From: Nocardia harenae NBRC 108248
Lineage (GTDB): Bacteria; Actinomycetota; Actinomycetes; Mycobacteriales; Mycobacteriaceae
Direction: 5' to 3'
Assembly (NCBI RefSeq): GCF_001612885.1
Contig: NZ_BDBH01000001.1
Span: forward strand, 310,001-374,000
Length of the DNA stretch: 64,000 nt
Position numbers and translations under genes: made by a program. Each line of letters begins with the position of its first letter. The stretch's first letter is position 1. Below the pieces are notes generated by a model. The model made no database searches. It worked only from the letters and a program-made list of their open reading frames with translations, and had not been told where the DNA came from. This document shows positions 25,601 through 36,900 of the stretch, piece after piece.

Positions 25601-25783
25601 CAGCGCCCGGTGCCGCCTCGGCGTCCTGGTGCGGAAGAGCATGTCCGCCACCGCGTCCGGGGTGACCTCGGGGTGCGCGAGCAGGTAGCCGCGCAGCGCG
25701 GCGGCCTCGGCGCGCAGCGTCTCCGCGCCGTCGGAGGAGAGCAGCACGGGGGTGCTGCCGTCGGGGAGCCGGTAGTCAGCCAC
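22616..25783 (-). CDS. Siderophore polyketide synthase AT-KR-ACP (MbtD/NbtC-like)
   Basis: This 1055-residue protein contains an acyltransferase (about 95-400) with active Ser189 in GHSQGE. A ketoreductase follows (about 700-890), with TEVVIIGGTGKLGLDFAERF, CSSLSATIGGRGHFVYAA and YRADGIAVGSVQWG. A carrier domain at the end has the phosphopantetheine Ser in LGLDSLQALDLR. There is no DH or ER, so the product is a 3-hydroxyacyl unit, as needed in mycobactin/nocobactin. The AT YASH-position motif reads YPAH, nearer to methylmalonyl-type than to malonyl-type HAFH. It starts at a GTG and overlaps the KS gene by 8 bases. An Ala/Gly/Pro-rich linker lies before the ACP. Confidence 0.88.
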   Translation of the reverse strand: MADYRLPDGSTPVLLSSDGAETLRAEAAALRGYLLAHPEVTPDAVADMLFRTRTPRRHRALAMATGRDELLAALDAVAAGSAHPAVVAGGKPAIARRVGYTFPGQGSQRAGMGRMYYELSPVFKAAVEEAEEVFNRLFDISPLTYLLDESQDGEERLRVVQPALMMQMLGLAAMWRAAGVEPAATVGHSQGEIAAGVISDSFTLADAVRVVTLRGTLVDGLGVRFREQRQCYSMAVLGVDRDTCEALLARTTGFAELSVINSAHVLVIGGDQPVLAEIVAKLNAEGTFAKEIRVAYPAHTSVVSEFRSTFCDPALVAEFDRPSFTEGPVECIGATLGAALTADLPVGDYWYWNLRNTVRFDQAVRLAVERGIDTFVEISEHPTLALAMMENLGTAAVQRDFQVLGTSRRTATDLGEFTRAVAQVAVSDTGYRWDALRVDGPKRLPLLDFPHTVTGGRHLWAVHGYSAEPAAPEPAGAPVHRLVERWQPLGKRKLVPPRTIAVLDYSGRCGDLVAALESAAPRHGATVVDRAASAYDTLVVLVPPAELAADAKAAANAGAATGSAAGSAAVEALAEFTALPGLLAERGPATDIWLVTAEGEAVLDGETPDPFHAAAQAAFRCLAAEHIGTALRHLDLPAAGTAAEQAKAMVGAVHAAGEPELAVRAGKVYAKRLVAADAAEPLDLTARTEVVIIGGTGKLGLDFAERFAGAGAKRVTLVSRSGGSPQARARVEELRGLGATEIAIRACDVTDERAVREFAAEFDGRPVDLVVHAAVDYDAAATAPTPAAMRAAALPKSAALVHLVRHLPRTADARFVLCSSLSATIGGRGHFVYAAVNRLLDAAAAGYRADGIAVGSVQWGLWRAVGADRADALAAITGTGLLPMDPAAATAAGFTADPGNALVAAADWHRIGELFGLFGMAPLFAELEIDDPAPAGPDSGASGAAPGGPGAAPGGPAAVSGVPGGVAGAAAPHGAAGTADAPADTAETVRIALRTVMGMEANDDIDGTTPLVALGLDSLQALDLRKRIEADLSRDLPVTAILGGASLDEVVALLG

Positions 25784-27092
25784 GGGGGTCCTCCTGGAGC
25801 GCGGGCATGGCCACGATCGCGTGTGCGTTGGTGCCCGCGACCCCGAACGAGGAGACGGCGGCGTAGCGCACGCCGTCGATCGGGGTCCAGGGCCGGAGCT
25901 TCGCGGCGAGCCGCAGGCTGGTGGCGTCCCAGTCCACGTCCGGCGTCGGGTTCTCGGCGTAGCGGGTCGGCGCTATCGCGCCGTGCAGGCCGCTGAGCAG
26001 CACCTTGATCAGCCCGAGCATGCCTGCCGCGGCCTGCGCGTGCCCGGCGTTGGACTTCACCGAGCCGAGCAGCGGCCCGTCCTCGGCCGACCCTCCGGCG
26101 CCGTAGACGGCGGTCAGCGCCTCGAGCTCGAGCGGGTCGCCGACGGCGGTGCCGGTGCCGTGGCCCTCGATCATGGCGACGTACTCGGCCGGAATTCCGG
26201 CCGCCGCCAGCGTGCTCCGGATCAGCCGCTCCTGCGCGGCGCTGCTCGGCACCGCGATCGGGGCGCCGCCGCCATTGTGATTGACCCGGGTGGCGAGCAC
26301 CCGGCCGTAGATCCGGTGCCCCTCGGCGCGGGCCCTGGATTCCCGCTCCAGCACCAGTACGCCCGCGCCCTCGCCCCAGAGTGTGCCGTTGGCCTCGGCC
26401 GAATACGGCATGCAGCGGCCGTCCGGGGTGAGCGCGTTGGCCTTGGAGAACTCGTAGAACCCGGCGGGCGAGCCGAGCACGCAGACCGCGCCCGCCAGCG
26501 CCCATTCGCACTCCCCCGCGCGGATGGCGCTCGCGGCCAGGTGCACCGCGGTGAGCGACGAGGCGCAGGCGGTGTCGGTGTGGATGGAGGGCCCGATCAG
26601 CCCGAGCGCGTGCGAGATCCGGCCGGGGATGGCGCCGTAGGCGGAGCCGGTGGCCCGGTAGCCGGTGTACTCGTTGACCTCGGCGCCGTGCGGCCCGTAG
26701 TCGGTGTGCGAGGCGCCCATGTAGACGCCGACCTCGGCGCCCGCCAGGCTCGCCGGATCGATCCCGGCGTTCTCCAGCGCCCGCCAGGCCACCCGCAGCC
26801 CGACCCGCTGCTGCGGGTCCATGGCCACCGCCTCGCGCGGGGTCAGCCCGAAGAAGGCGGGGTCGAAATCGCCTGCGTCGGCGAGGAACCCGCCCGCGTC
26901 GGCCACATTTCCCCACCCCTCGCGCTCGCCGAGCCGCAGCAGCTCGCCGATCTTCCAGCCGCGGTCACGCGGGAACGGGCCGGTGAGGTCGCGCGATTCG
27001 GCGAGCGCGGCCCAGTAGCCGCCGAGGGTGTCGACGCCGCCCGGCGCCGCGACCGCCATGCCGGCCACCACGACCGGATCCTGCTCGGTCAT
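25776..27092 (-). CDS. Siderophore polyketide synthase, stand-alone ketosynthase (MbtC/NbtB-like)
   Basis: This 438-residue protein has the three KS catalytic residues: Cys176 in DTACASSLTAVH, His311 in EGHGTGTAVGDP and His351 in KSNAGHAQAAAG. It is a single-domain KS that must work with the AT-KR-ACP encoded directly downstream. That split (KS apart from AT-KR-ACP) is the mycobactin/nocobactin arrangement. Its ATG overlaps the thioesterase stop by 4 bases. Confidence 0.9.
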   Translation of the reverse strand: MTEQDPVVVAGMAVAAPGGVDTLGGYWAALAESRDLTGPFPRDRGWKIGELLRLGEREGWGNVADAGGFLADAGDFDPAFFGLTPREAVAMDPQQRVGLRVAWRALENAGIDPASLAGAEVGVYMGASHTDYGPHGAEVNEYTGYRATGSAYGAIPGRISHALGLIGPSIHTDTACASSLTAVHLAASAIRAGECEWALAGAVCVLGSPAGFYEFSKANALTPDGRCMPYSAEANGTLWGEGAGVLVLERESRARAEGHRIYGRVLATRVNHNGGGAPIAVPSSAAQERLIRSTLAAAGIPAEYVAMIEGHGTGTAVGDPLELEALTAVYGAGGSAEDGPLLGSVKSNAGHAQAAAGMLGLIKVLLSGLHGAIAPTRYAENPTPDVDWDATSLRLAAKLRPWTPIDGVRYAAVSSFGVAGTNAHAIVAMPALQEDPRG

Positions 27093-27844
27093 CTCGGGTC
27101 ACCCGGCTCGGCGGTGAGCGCCTCGGCGATATCGGCGACGTGGTCGTGCAGGTAGAAGTGGCCGCCGTCGAAGAGCGAGACCTCGATCTCCCGGTCGCTG
27201 TGCTGCTGCCAGGAGTACAGGTGGCCGATGGTGACGAACTCGTCGTCGCTGCCGCCCATGGCGTGCAGGTGGCTGCCGACGGTGACGTCCTTGTCGCAGG
27301 TGTAGGCGTCGAAGGCGGCGTAGTCGGCCTTGAGCGCGGGCAGCGACATCCGCATGAGTTCGCGGTTGCCGAGCACCTCGGCGCCGGTGCCCTGCAGCCC
27401 GCTGAGGTGGTCGAGCAGCTCCTCGTCCTCGGTGGGGTGCGGCGGCATATCGGCGACCTGCCACGGCGCCACCGCGCCGGAGACCCCGAGCAGCCGCACC
27501 GGCAGCCCGGCCCGCTCGGCCAGCCGGGTGAACTCGAAGGCCACCATGGTGCCCATGCTGTGCCCGAACACGGTGAGCGGGGCGCCGGTGTTCAGCGGCG
27601 AGGTCGTGTACTCGGCGAAGGCGCCCGCGGCGAGCTCCTCGATCGAGGTCGCCACCGGCTCGTGGCCGCGGTCCTGCCTGCCCGGGTACTGCAGCAGCCC
27701 GACGTCGAAGTTGGCGCTCAGCGCCTTGGAGAACGGGCGGTAGGTGGAGGCGCCGCCGCCCGCGTGCGGGCAGATCACCAGCGGCGTGGCGTCCGCGCTG
27801 CGCGGCCTGTGGAACTTCCGGATCCATCCGGGTGCGGTTGCCAT
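27089..27844 (-). CDS. Type II thioesterase of siderophore synthesis (MbtT/NbtA-like)
   Basis: This 251-residue alpha/beta hydrolase has CPHAGGGAS, the nucleophile Ser96 in FGHSMGTM, the acid near GGSDDEFVT and the His in FDGGHFYL. The length and motifs are those of external (type II) thioesterases that clear misloaded carrier domains. None of the NRPS proteins in the window ends in a thioesterase domain, so this enzyme might also assist release. It lies between the NRPS gene upstream (17-base gap) and the KS gene (4-base overlap). Confidence 0.9.
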   Translation of the reverse strand: MATAPGWIRKFHRPRSADATPLVICPHAGGGASTYRPFSKALSANFDVGLLQYPGRQDRGHEPVATSIEELAAGAFAEYTTSPLNTGAPLTVFGHSMGTMVAFEFTRLAERAGLPVRLLGVSGAVAPWQVADMPPHPTEDEELLDHLSGLQGTGAEVLGNRELMRMSLPALKADYAAFDAYTCDKDVTVGSHLHAMGGSDDEFVTIGHLYSWQQHSDREIEVSLFDGGHFYLHDHVADIAEALTAEPGDPR

Positions 27845-27861
27845 TGGTTCTCTCCCTTGCC

Positions 27862-30800
27862 TCACTGCCACATCCGCCGCATCACCAGCACCGCGCGGTC
27901 CTCGTCGTCGAGGACCTCGGTGTCGCCGACCGTGCGGTCCGGCGTGGTGGCGATGGCGCGCAGCGTGTTGCGATAAGCGGTTTCGATGATCTCGGCGTCG
28001 CCGGCGTCGAAGGAGTCCTCCGCGTAGAAGACGACGACCTGCAGCGGCTCGCCGGGGAACAGCAGGTCGGCCGGGAAGACCATGACGAGCAGCGCGTTGT
28101 CGGTCGCGCCGCGGCCCTCGAACGAGACCAGCTCCAGCTGCCGCTCGGCGAGCAGCCGGACCAGCTCCTCGCGGCCCGACGGGTAGGACTGGAAGACGAA
28201 CATGCTGTCGAACAGCCTGCGCGCCCCCGCGGCCTTGTTCGCGCTGGTCAGCCGGTACTGCTGGTACTCCATGAGCTCCATGCGGCTGCGCTGCAGCCCG
28301 GTGAGCAGCTCGCGCCACGTGCGCTCGGCGTCCAGCCGGAGCGCTACCGGGACGGTGTTCACGAAGCAGCCGACGGCGCTGTCCACCTCGTCCAGGTCGG
28401 CCGGGCGGCCGGAGACCACCTCGCCGAAGACGGTGCCCGGCTCGCCGGTGACCTCGCGCAGCACGCTCGACCAGGCCAGCTGGCAGAGCGCGCTCACGGT
28501 GCTGCCCGCCTCGGCGGCCAGCGCCGCCAGCCCGTCCGCGACCTCCGGCTCCACCGGGAAGCGGTGCATGACCGGCGCGCTCCCGCCCGGTACCCGCGCC
28601 GGGGCGACCAGGCACGGCCGCACCGGCTCCAGGTAGCGCTCCCACGCCGCCTCGGTCGCGGCCTCGCGGGCCCTGGTGAGGGTGAGGAACTCGGCGAAGG
28701 TGCCCGGGTTGCCGAGCGGCTCGGCTTCGCCGGGGCGGGCGTACTCGTCGAAGATCTCACGCGGCAGCAGCTGCCCGGACCAGCCGTCGGTGAGGATGTG
28801 GTGCGAGGTGAGCACCAGGGTGTGCTCGTCGCCGGGCAGGTGCACCACGGTGGCGCGCATGAGCGGGCCGCGGGCGAGGTCGAAGACCCCCGCCTGGTCG
28901 GCGTCGAGGAAGGTCGGCATGAGCTCCGGCCTGCCGGTGAGGTCGAGCTCGGCGACCGGGAACTCCATCCGGTCGGCCACGATGGCGTACGGCTCGCCCG
29001 CCGCCGAGACCGCGAACGAGACGCGCAGGTTCGGGTAGCGGTTGAGCACCCGGTTCAGCGCGGCGCCGAGCCGAGGGACGTCGAGCGCGCCGCGCACCCC
29101 GATGGTGGTCTGCACGGTGTAGGCATCCCGGCCCGCGGTGCTGACGGCGGTCAGGTACAGCCCGGCCTGCAGCGGGGCCAGCGGGTAGACGTCGGCGAAG
29201 TCGCCGTACCCGGCCCGCCAGCGGTCCAGGTCGGCCTGGGTGACCTCGGTGGCGAGCACATCGCTCGGGGTGAGCCTGCGCCGCGGGTCCTCGCGCACCG
29301 TCTTGGCCAGTTCGCGCAGCGCGCCCGCCCAGCGGTCGGCGAGCTCGCGCGCCTCCGGCTCGGTGAGCGCGCCGGAGGCGTAGCGGAAGGAGCCGCGCAG
29401 CGCGGGGCCCGCGTCGTCGACCAGCGCGACGGTGTTCACGTCGAGCAGCGCGGGGGCGGGCATGGCCGGGTCGGCATGGCCGCCGAGGTAGCCGAACTCA
29501 GGGGCGGCGTCCCAGTCCCGCGCGGTGGCAGGCACCTCGAAGCGGCCCATGTAGTTGAAGCCGATCTGCGGTTCGGGGCCGGTCAGTTCGGCCCTGGTCG
29601 CCGGGTTGAGCCTGCGCAGCAGGCCCCAGCCGATGCCGCTGTCCGGCACCGCGAGCAGCTGCTCCTTGACCGCGCGCACCGCGTCCACCATGTCGCCGCC
29701 GGTGCGCAGCGTCACCGGGTAGGTGGTGGTGAACCAGCCGACGGTGTTCGCCAGATCGGCGCCGGCGAAGAGCGATTCGGCCCGGCCGTGCCGCTCCATG
29801 GTGAGGCGCATGGCGCCGGTGCCGCGGTTCCTGGCGCGGCGGAAGCGGTCGGTGGCGACGGCGAGCGCGGCGACCTGGATGTCGAGGAAGTCGCAGCCGA
29901 AAGCGGTGGCGGCGGTGGTCATGAGGAAGGTGGTGTCGTCGGCGTCCAGCTCGGCGGTGACCTCGCGGACCGTCTCGACCCGGTCCGCCGCCGGGTCGAA
30001 GGGGCGGCTGCCGAGCGGCGGCTCCGGCTCGAGCACTGTGCGCCAGAACGGGAGTTGCCCGGTGACCGTTTCGCGCACGGCGAGCCGGTGCAGGGCGGCG
30101 TTCCAGGTCTGCACCGAGGTGATCTCGGGATCGACCGGGTCGCCCTGCCAGGCGGTGCGCAGGTCGTCGTGCAGGATGCGCCAGGAGACGCCGTCCACCA
30201 CCAGGTGGTGCAGGACCAGCAGCAACCGCCCGGCGCCGCCGTCGTCCGGGTGCACCCAGGCGGCGGCTGCCATCCGGCCGTCGGCCGGCGCGAAATCGGC
30301 GCTCAGCGTGCGGAGTTGCGCGTGCAGGGTCGCGCCCGCGGTGGCGTCCCACTCGGCGGCGGGGATCGTGATGTCGAGGACCGGGGGGAGCTCGGGGTCA
30401 GCGGCCGCGATCAGGTACCCGAGCGGGTCGGTCCCCGAGGGCGAGGCGGGCGTGAGGCGGGCGCGGAGCAGCGGATGCGCGCGCAGGACCCGGTGCCAGG
30501 CGGCGGTGAGCCGGTCGAGATCGGCGTCGGCGGGGGTGACGACGGCGGTTCCCTGGCTGTACCCGGCGTACGCCGCGGACTGCTCGGTGAGCAGCGCGGC
30601 GATCGGCTGCAGCGGGATCCAGCCGGTCCCGTCCCCCACCTCGACCAGCGCGGCCCCGCCGGACTCGGCGATCGCGCCGGTGGCGGCCGCGATGGCGGCG
30701 ATGGTCCGCGCCTCGAAGAGCGCGCTGGTGGTGATGGCGAGCCCACGCTTCTTGAGCGCCGACGCCATCCGGATCGCGCTGATGGAATCACCGCCGAGCG

Positions 30801-33800
30801 CGAGGAAGTCGTCCTCGGCGGCGAGCGGGACCGCATCGGCGATGCCGAGCACCTGCCGCAGCACCGCGGCCACCGCCTGCTCGGCGGCGCCGCGCAGCTC
30901 GCGCCCCCGCCCGCTGCTCGCGCCCAGGTCGGGCTCGGGCAGCGCGCGCTTGTCCAGCTTGCCGTTGGCGGTGAGCGGCAGTGCGTCCAGCCGCACCAGC
31001 GCGGCCGGGATCATGTACTCCGGCAGCCGCAGCGCCAGCTCGGCGCGGAGCGCGGCGGCGTGCGCCGCGCCGTCACCGGCGGCGTACGCCGACCCCGGCT
31101 CCGCCACGTAGTAGGCGACCAGCGCCACGTCGGCGTCCCAGCGGTGCGCCACCGCGGCCGCCGAGCCGATGCCGGGCACCTGCCGCAGCACCGACCCCAC
31201 CTCACCGAGCTCGATCCGGTGCCCGCGGATCTTCACCTGGTCGTCGGCGCGGCCCAGGTACTCCAGGCTGCCGCTGGGATGCCAGCGCACCACATCGCCG
31301 GTCCGGTACATCCGCGCACCGGGCTCGTCGGCGAACGGGCAGGCCACGAAGGTGCCCGCGGTCAGCCCCGGCCGATGGTGGTACCCCTGCGCCAGCTGCG
31401 GCCCGGCCAGGTACAGCTCGCCCGCGACCCCGATCGGCGCGGGCCGCAGCCGGTCGTCCAGCACGTGCACGTCGGAGTTCCACTCCGGCTGCCCGATGAG
31501 CGCCGAGCGGAACCACTCCGGCCGGGCCAGCGCGCCCGCGAAGTCCTCGTGCATGATGTCCATCGACGCCTCGGTGGGGCCGTACAGCCCCAGCACCCGG
31601 CCGCCGAAGACCCGGCTCGCCTCGGCCACCAGCGTCGGCGGCACCGCCTCGCCGCCCAGATACACGAAGCGCATGGAGGCCAGCCGCGCCGGGTCCGGCC
31701 CGCTGTCCAGGAAGGCCCGGACCACGCTCGGCACCAGCGAGATCTGCGTGATCGCGTGCCGGTCGATGATCCCCGCCAACGCCTCCACATCGGCCTGCCA
31801 CCAGTCCGGCGGCGGCAGCACCGTCGCCGACCCGGTGCAGAGCGCGTTGACCAGCTCGAAGACCGAGACGTCGAAGCCGATCGGGGCCTTCTGCAGAATC
31901 CGCTCCGCCTCGAAGCCGAGGAAGTCGCGCATCCACTGCACGTGGTTCACCACGCCGCGGTGCGGGGTCACCACGCCCTTGGGGCGCCCGGTGGTGCCGG
32001 AGGTGTAGAGCAGGTAGGAGGCGTCCAGCGGGTGAATGGGCCGGTCCAGCTCGGCCGGGGTGAGCGGCGCGGTGTCCAGCTCGGCGAGCCGGGCCGCGAC
32101 CGCCGGGTCGGCGACGTCGAGCACCGGCACCGCGCCCGCCGCGACGGCCTGCGGCGCGGAGCGCACCAGCAGCGCCGGTTCGGCATCGGCCAGCATGTAG
32201 GCGATGCGGTCGGCCGGGTAGCCGGGGTCGACCGGCACGTAGACCGCGCCGGTGCGCAGGATCGCCGCGAAGATCACCGGCAGCCGCTCGCTGCGCTCGG
32301 CGAACACCCCGACCCGATCACCCGCACCGACCCCGCGCTCCCGCAGCAGCCGGGCGAAGGCGTTCACCTCGGCATCGAACTCGGCGTAGCTCAGCTCGAT
32401 CTCGCCGAACACCACCGCGATCCGCTCCGGGTACGCCAGCGCGGAGGCGCGGATCATGGCGTCCACGGTCTCCGCCGCGATCGGCACCCGCCGCGAGCGC
32501 GACCACTCCGCCAGCGCTGCCCGATCGCTCGGGGCGAGCGTGAGCAGCGCGTCCAGCGGGGTGCGGGCGGCGGCGTGCGCCAGCGTGTGGTCGAGGTACT
32601 CGTGCAGCCTGCCGATGGTGGCTTCGTCGAAGAGGTCCGTGCGGTAGGTGATCTGCACATCCACCCGGTCCGGGTGCATGAACGCCTCCACCGCGACGGG
32701 CAGCAGCGAGGCGCCGTGGTCGGCCAGCTCCCAGCTGGTCCGCACGCCGGGCAGCCGCGGGCCGTCGATGCGCTGGTGCAGGAAGAGCACCATGGTGTCG
32801 AAGAGCTTGGAGCCGACATTGCCGGTGGCGCGGTTCACCGCGCGGACGATCTCCTCCTGCGGGAACTGCTTGTGCCGGAACGCCTCGGTGGTCACCGTGC
32901 GCACCTGCGCGACGAGATCGCCGAAGTCCCGGCCGCTCTCGATGTCGCGGATCCGCAGCGGCAGCATATTGCTGAGGTTGCCGATCAGCGCGTCCATCCC
33001 GGATTCCTCGCGGTTGGCCACGGTGGTGCCGATCACCAGGTCCGGCTGCCCGGTGAGCTGCCGCAGCGCCACCGCGTAGGCGGCGAGGAACACCTGGAAG
33101 GGGGTCGCCTTGAGCTCGGCGCTCAGCGCGCGCAGTGCGGTATCGGCGGCGGTGCCGAGCGAGCGGTCGAGCCGGGCGCCGGTTTCGGTGACGGTGACCG
33201 GCCGCCGGTCGTGCGGCAGCGCCAGCTCGGGCACCTCGCCGTCGAAGCGGCTCGCCCAGAACTCGGCCGCCGCCTCGTGCGCGCCGTCGCGGAACCGCTC
33301 CTGCTCCCACTCCGCGAAGTCGGCCACCTGCAGCCGCAGCGGCTCGACGGTGATGCCGCCGGTCCGCGCCTGCGCGTAGTACCGCTCGACGTCGGCGGAG
33401 AGCGCGGGCAGCGTCATGCCGTCCCAGGCGATGTGCTGGATCACCAGCACCACCACCAGGGTGCTCGCGTCCAGCCGGACGAAGCGCAGCCGCAGCGAGG
33501 ACTCCGCGCCGAGGTCGAAGGTGTCGTGCGCCTCGGCCGCCACCGCCGCGGCCAGCCTGCGCTCGGCCTCGGCGCGGTCGAGGCCGGAGTGGTCCTCGAT
33601 CAGCACCCGGGGCGGCAGCACGGCGTGAATGCGCTGGTAGGGCTCGCCCTGCTCGTCGTTGTGGTAGGTGGTGCGGAGCACCTCGTGCCGCTCCGGCAGC
33701 GCCAGGAAGGCGGCGCGCAGCGCGGCGTCGTCCACCGCACCGGCGAAGGTGAGCGCCAGGCACAGGTTGTAGGCGGTGCTCTCCGGGGCGATCTGCTGGT

Positions 33801-33948
33801 GCGCCCAGACATAGCGCTGCCCGAAGGAGAGCGCGGCGCGCTCGGGGTCGCGGCGCTTGCCGGGGCCGGTGCCGGTGTCGAGCCCGGCCGCGGCCAGCCG
33901 GGCCTGCATGGCCGCTTGCAGGTCGTCCAGTGACTTCATCGGATTCAC
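27862..33948 (-). CDS. Nonribosomal peptide synthetase C-A-PCP-E-C
   Basis: This protein of about 2028 residues starts at a GTG whose bases overlap the upstream TGA; an ATG three codons later is the alternative. Domains in order: condensation with QHIAWDG (171-177, first His replaced by Gln, second kept); adenylation with [11 protein letters not shown] (near 651), FDVSVFE and [11 protein letters not shown] with GGDSIS (near 1049); epimerisation-type with [10 protein letters not shown] (near 1252); and a final condensation domain with HHILTDGW (near 1717). There is no thioesterase. In a nocobactin-type pathway this module would add the (hydroxy)lysine next to the oxazoline. The terminal C domain would join the 3-hydroxyacyl unit. 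The substrate assignment is inferred from pathway logic. Confidence 0.85.
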   Translation of the reverse strand: MNPMKSLDDLQAAMQARLAAAGLDTGTGPGKRRDPERAALSFGQRYVWAHQQIAPESTAYNLCLALTFAGAVDDAALRAAFLALPERHEVLRTTYHNDEQGEPYQRIHAVLPPRVLIEDHSGLDRAEAERRLAAAVAAEAHDTFDLGAESSLRLRFVRLDASTLVVVLVIQHIAWDGMTLPALSADVERYYAQARTGGITVEPLRLQVADFAEWEQERFRDGAHEAAAEFWASRFDGEVPELALPHDRRPVTVTETGARLDRSLGTAADTALRALSAELKATPFQVFLAAYAVALRQLTGQPDLVIGTTVANREESGMDALIGNLSNMLPLRIRDIESGRDFGDLVAQVRTVTTEAFRHKQFPQEEIVRAVNRATGNVGSKLFDTMVLFLHQRIDGPRLPGVRTSWELADHGASLLPVAVEAFMHPDRVDVQITYRTDLFDEATIGRLHEYLDHTLAHAAARTPLDALLTLAPSDRAALAEWSRSRRVPIAAETVDAMIRASALAYPERIAVVFGEIELSYAEFDAEVNAFARLLRERGVGAGDRVGVFAERSERLPVIFAAILRTGAVYVPVDPGYPADRIAYMLADAEPALLVRSAPQAVAAGAVPVLDVADPAVAARLAELDTAPLTPAELDRPIHPLDASYLLYTSGTTGRPKGVVTPHRGVVNHVQWMRDFLGFEAERILQKAPIGFDVSVFELVNALCTGSATVLPPPDWWQADVEALAGIIDRHAITQISLVPSVVRAFLDSGPDPARLASMRFVYLGGEAVPPTLVAEASRVFGGRVLGLYGPTEASMDIMHEDFAGALARPEWFRSALIGQPEWNSDVHVLDDRLRPAPIGVAGELYLAGPQLAQGYHHRPGLTAGTFVACPFADEPGARMYRTGDVVRWHPSGSLEYLGRADDQVKIRGHRIELGEVGSVLRQVPGIGSAAAVAHRWDADVALVAYYVAEPGSAYAAGDGAAHAAALRAELALRLPEYMIPAALVRLDALPLTANGKLDKRALPEPDLGASSGRGRELRGAAEQAVAAVLRQVLGIADAVPLAAEDDFLALGGDSISAIRMASALKKRGLAITTSALFEARTIAAIAAATGAIAESGGAALVEVGDGTGWIPLQPIAALLTEQSAAYAGYSQGTAVVTPADADLDRLTAAWHRVLRAHPLLRARLTPASPSGTDPLGYLIAAADPELPPVLDITIPAAEWDATAGATLHAQLRTLSADFAPADGRMAAAAWVHPDDGGAGRLLLVLHHLVVDGVSWRILHDDLRTAWQGDPVDPEITSVQTWNAALHRLAVRETVTGQLPFWRTVLEPEPPLGSRPFDPAADRVETVREVTAELDADDTTFLMTTAATAFGCDFLDIQVAALAVATDRFRRARNRGTGAMRLTMERHGRAESLFAGADLANTVGWFTTTYPVTLRTGGDMVDAVRAVKEQLLAVPDSGIGWGLLRRLNPATRAELTGPEPQIGFNYMGRFEVPATARDWDAAPEFGYLGGHADPAMPAPALLDVNTVALVDDAGPALRGSFRYASGALTEPEARELADRWAGALRELAKTVREDPRRRLTPSDVLATEVTQADLDRWRAGYGDFADVYPLAPLQAGLYLTAVSTAGRDAYTVQTTIGVRGALDVPRLGAALNRVLNRYPNLRVSFAVSAAGEPYAIVADRMEFPVAELDLTGRPELMPTFLDADQAGVFDLARGPLMRATVVHLPGDEHTLVLTSHHILTDGWSGQLLPREIFDEYARPGEAEPLGNPGTFAEFLTLTRAREAATEAAWERYLEPVRPCLVAPARVPGGSAPVMHRFPVEPEVADGLAALAAEAGSTVSALCQLAWSSVLREVTGEPGTVFGEVVSGRPADLDEVDSAVGCFVNTVPVALRLDAERTWRELLTGLQRSRMELMEYQQYRLTSANKAAGARRLFDSMFVFQSYPSGREELVRLLAERQLELVSFEGRGATDNALLVMVFPADLLFPGEPLQVVVFYAEDSFDAGDAEIIETAYRNTLRAIATTPDRTVGDTEVLDDEDRAVLVMRRMWQ

Positions 33949-36900
33949 ACCACACTCGCGGGATCGGGAAGGCTCACCTCGGCGAGCTCGAGCAGAATCG
34001 TCGCGACCTGGGCGAGCCGCCCCGGCTGCGGCTCGGCGTCGAGCAGCCCGCGCGCGATCCGCCGCACCGTGCGGCTCTCCAGCACCCCGCTCACGCCGAA
34101 GCCGTCCACCGCGAGCAGCCCGCGCACCTTGGCGGTGAGCGTGGTGGCGAGGATGGAGTCGCCGCCGACGTCGAAGAAGTCGGTCTCCACCCCGATCCGC
34201 TCCAGTCCGAGCACCTGCGCGGTAATGTAGGCCAGTGCCGCCTCCACCTCGTCGGCGGGGGGCACGAAGGCGGTGGCGGCCGCCAGGTCGCCCGCGACCA
34301 GCAGGCGGCGGATGGCGGCGCGGTCGAGCTTGCCGTTCGGCGTCAGCGGGATCTCGGCGAGCACCTGCACGTGCTCGGGGATCATGTAGCCGGGGAGCTG
34401 GTCGCGCAGCTTCGCCGGATCGATGGCGGCGGAGCCGTCCGCGGTCACCGCGGCGACCAGGCGGCCGGAGTCGGTGACCAGCGCCACCGCCTCGCCCGCG
34501 CCGGGCAGCCCGGCCAGCGCCGACTCCACCTCGCCGAGCTCCACCCGGTAGCCGCGGATCTTCACCTGGTGATCGGCGCGGCCGAGGAAGTCGACGGTGC
34601 CGTCGGGCAGGTATCTGGCCAGGTCGCCGGTGCGGTACCAGCGCTGCCCCCCGTGCTCGACGAAGCGGTCCGCGGTGCGCTCGGCATCGCCGCGGTACCC
34701 GTCGGCCACGCTCGCGCCGCCGATCCACAGCTCGCCCGGCACCAGATCCGGGCAGTCCTCGCCGCGCTGGTTCACCACGCGCAGTGCGACATTCGCGAGC
34801 GGGGTGCCGTACGGCACGCTGTCCCAGTGCGCCGGGAAGTCGTCGGTGACCTCGCAGACGGTGGAGTGGATGGCGGTCTCGGTGGTGCCGCCGAGGCCGA
34901 CGAAGCGCAGCCCGGGGACGGCCGCGCGGAAGCGGTCGGCCAGCCGGGTGCGGACCCGGTCGCCGCCGGTGAGCACCAGGCGGATCGAGCGCAGCTGCGC
35001 CGGGGTGGCGACATCGGCGAGCATCTGCAGCAGCCCGGGGGCGGCGTTCACCACGGAGACCTCGGCCTCCGCGATCAGCGCCGCCCAGGCCTGGGCGTCG
35101 CGCTCGGTCGCCCCGGCCACGCAGGCAAGGGCGCCGCCGATGCTCAGCGGGGCGAAGATGTCGTAGACCGAGAGGTCGAAGTTCAGGGCGGAGAGGCCGA
35201 TGTGGCGGTCGCCCGCGCCGATGCCGAAGCGGCGGGCGATGGCGTCGACGGTGTTCGCGGCCGCGCGGTGGGCGACCTCGACGCCCTTCGGCTCACCGGT
35301 CGAGCCGGAGGTGAAGAGGACGTACGCGGTGCTGTCCGGGGTGGCCGGGAGCGGGGCGTCCAAGGCGGGGCCGCTCAGCGCCGTCATGAGATCGATGGCG
35401 GTAATCTCCGCGGGCAGCGCGATGCCGGTGGCCGGATTCCCATCCCGCGCCGGGACGGTGCCGAGCTGCGCGGCGGTGGAGTGCTCGGCGCCCTGCCCCG
35501 CCGGGCTGTCGACCAGCACCACGCGGACATCCGCGCGGGTGAGGATGCGGTCGCGGCGGGCGGCGGGCTGGTCGGTTCCGATGGGCAGATAGGCCGCGCC
35601 GGCGGCGAGCACACCGAGCACGGCCGGAATCTGCCGGTGGCCCTTGGGCACGAGCACCGCGACGGTGTCGCCTGCCCGCACCCCGGCGGCGGTCAGCGCC
35701 CGCGCGACGGCGAGCGCCTGGCCGGCCAGCTCGCCGTAGCTCGTGGCGAGCCCGCCCGCGCGGAGCAGCGCGGTCCGCTCCGGATGCCGCTGCGCGAGCT
35801 CGAAGAAGGCGTGGTGCAGCGTGCGCTCCCCGAGCTCCTCGGCGGTGTCGTTCACCGCCCGCCGCACGGCCGCCTGCGCCGCCGGCAGCGGGATCGCGAG
35901 CGGCGCCGACCAGTCCGCGCCGGGCGCGGCGAGCGCCTCCAGAATCCGCAGGAACTCGGCGAACATGGTCTCCGCGACGCCGTCGGGGAGTGCGTCCCTG
36001 CGCAGGTCCCAGTTCACCAGCAGCCCGCCGTCCAGCTCCGCCACCTGGGCGTCCAGATCCACCTGCGGGCCCTGCGAGATGATCCACACCGGCGTGCCGA
36101 AGACCCGGGTGACCCGCTCCGAGAACAGCTCCCCGAGGTCGAGCCCCGAGGTGAAGACCACCGACGGCGTCACCGGCGCGCCGCGCAGCCTGCCCAGGTC
36201 GCGCAGCACGTCCAGCCCCTCGTACTCGGCGTGCGCCGCGCAGGTGTGCAGTTCGCGCTGCACCCGGCGGGCCCGGTCGAGCACCGGCTCCACCCGGGAG
36301 GCGTCGATCTCGACCAGCACCGAGTTGGTGAAATCGCCGACCACCGCGTCGATGTCGTCGTGCAGCTGCTCGCGGGCGAAGAGCGGGACGTTGAGCAGGA
36401 AGCGCTGCCGGGCCGACCAGCGCGCGATCACCTCGCCGAAGACGGTGGCGAGGGTGACCGCCGTGGTGACGCCGTTGCCGTGCGCGTTGGCATGCAGGCC
36501 AGCCCTGGCGGCGGCGTCGAACCAGTGGTGCAGCCGGACGCTGCGGGCGGGGTCGCGCCGCTCGTTCTCCGGCAGCACCGGGAGGGCGGGGATGTCGGGG
36601 AGGTCGGGGAGCCGCTCGGCCCACCAGGCGCGGTCCGCCTCGGTATCGGCTGCGGTGCGCTCCTTCTCGGCCAGGTAGTCGCGGAAGGTGATGCCGAGCG
36701 GCGGCAGGGCGTCGTCGTCGGCGTCGTAGAGGGTGGCGAGGTCGTCGAGGACCCGGCGGTAGCTCTGCGCGTCGCCCGCCAGCATGTCGATATCCAGGTG
36801 CAGGCGGTGTTCGCCCTCCGGCAGCAGGGTGAGCGCGATATCGATGACCTGGCCTGCGGCCACGTCCATACGCTGGTGGCTCTTCTCGCCGCGCATCCGC

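Noticed and set aside
27832..33933. Plus-strand open frame of about 2000 codons opposite the NRPS gene
   Set aside because: It is an Arg/Gly/Ala/His-rich mirror of the NRPS in GC-rich DNA, where antisense stops are rare. It has no domain, while the minus strand has complete NRPS motifs.
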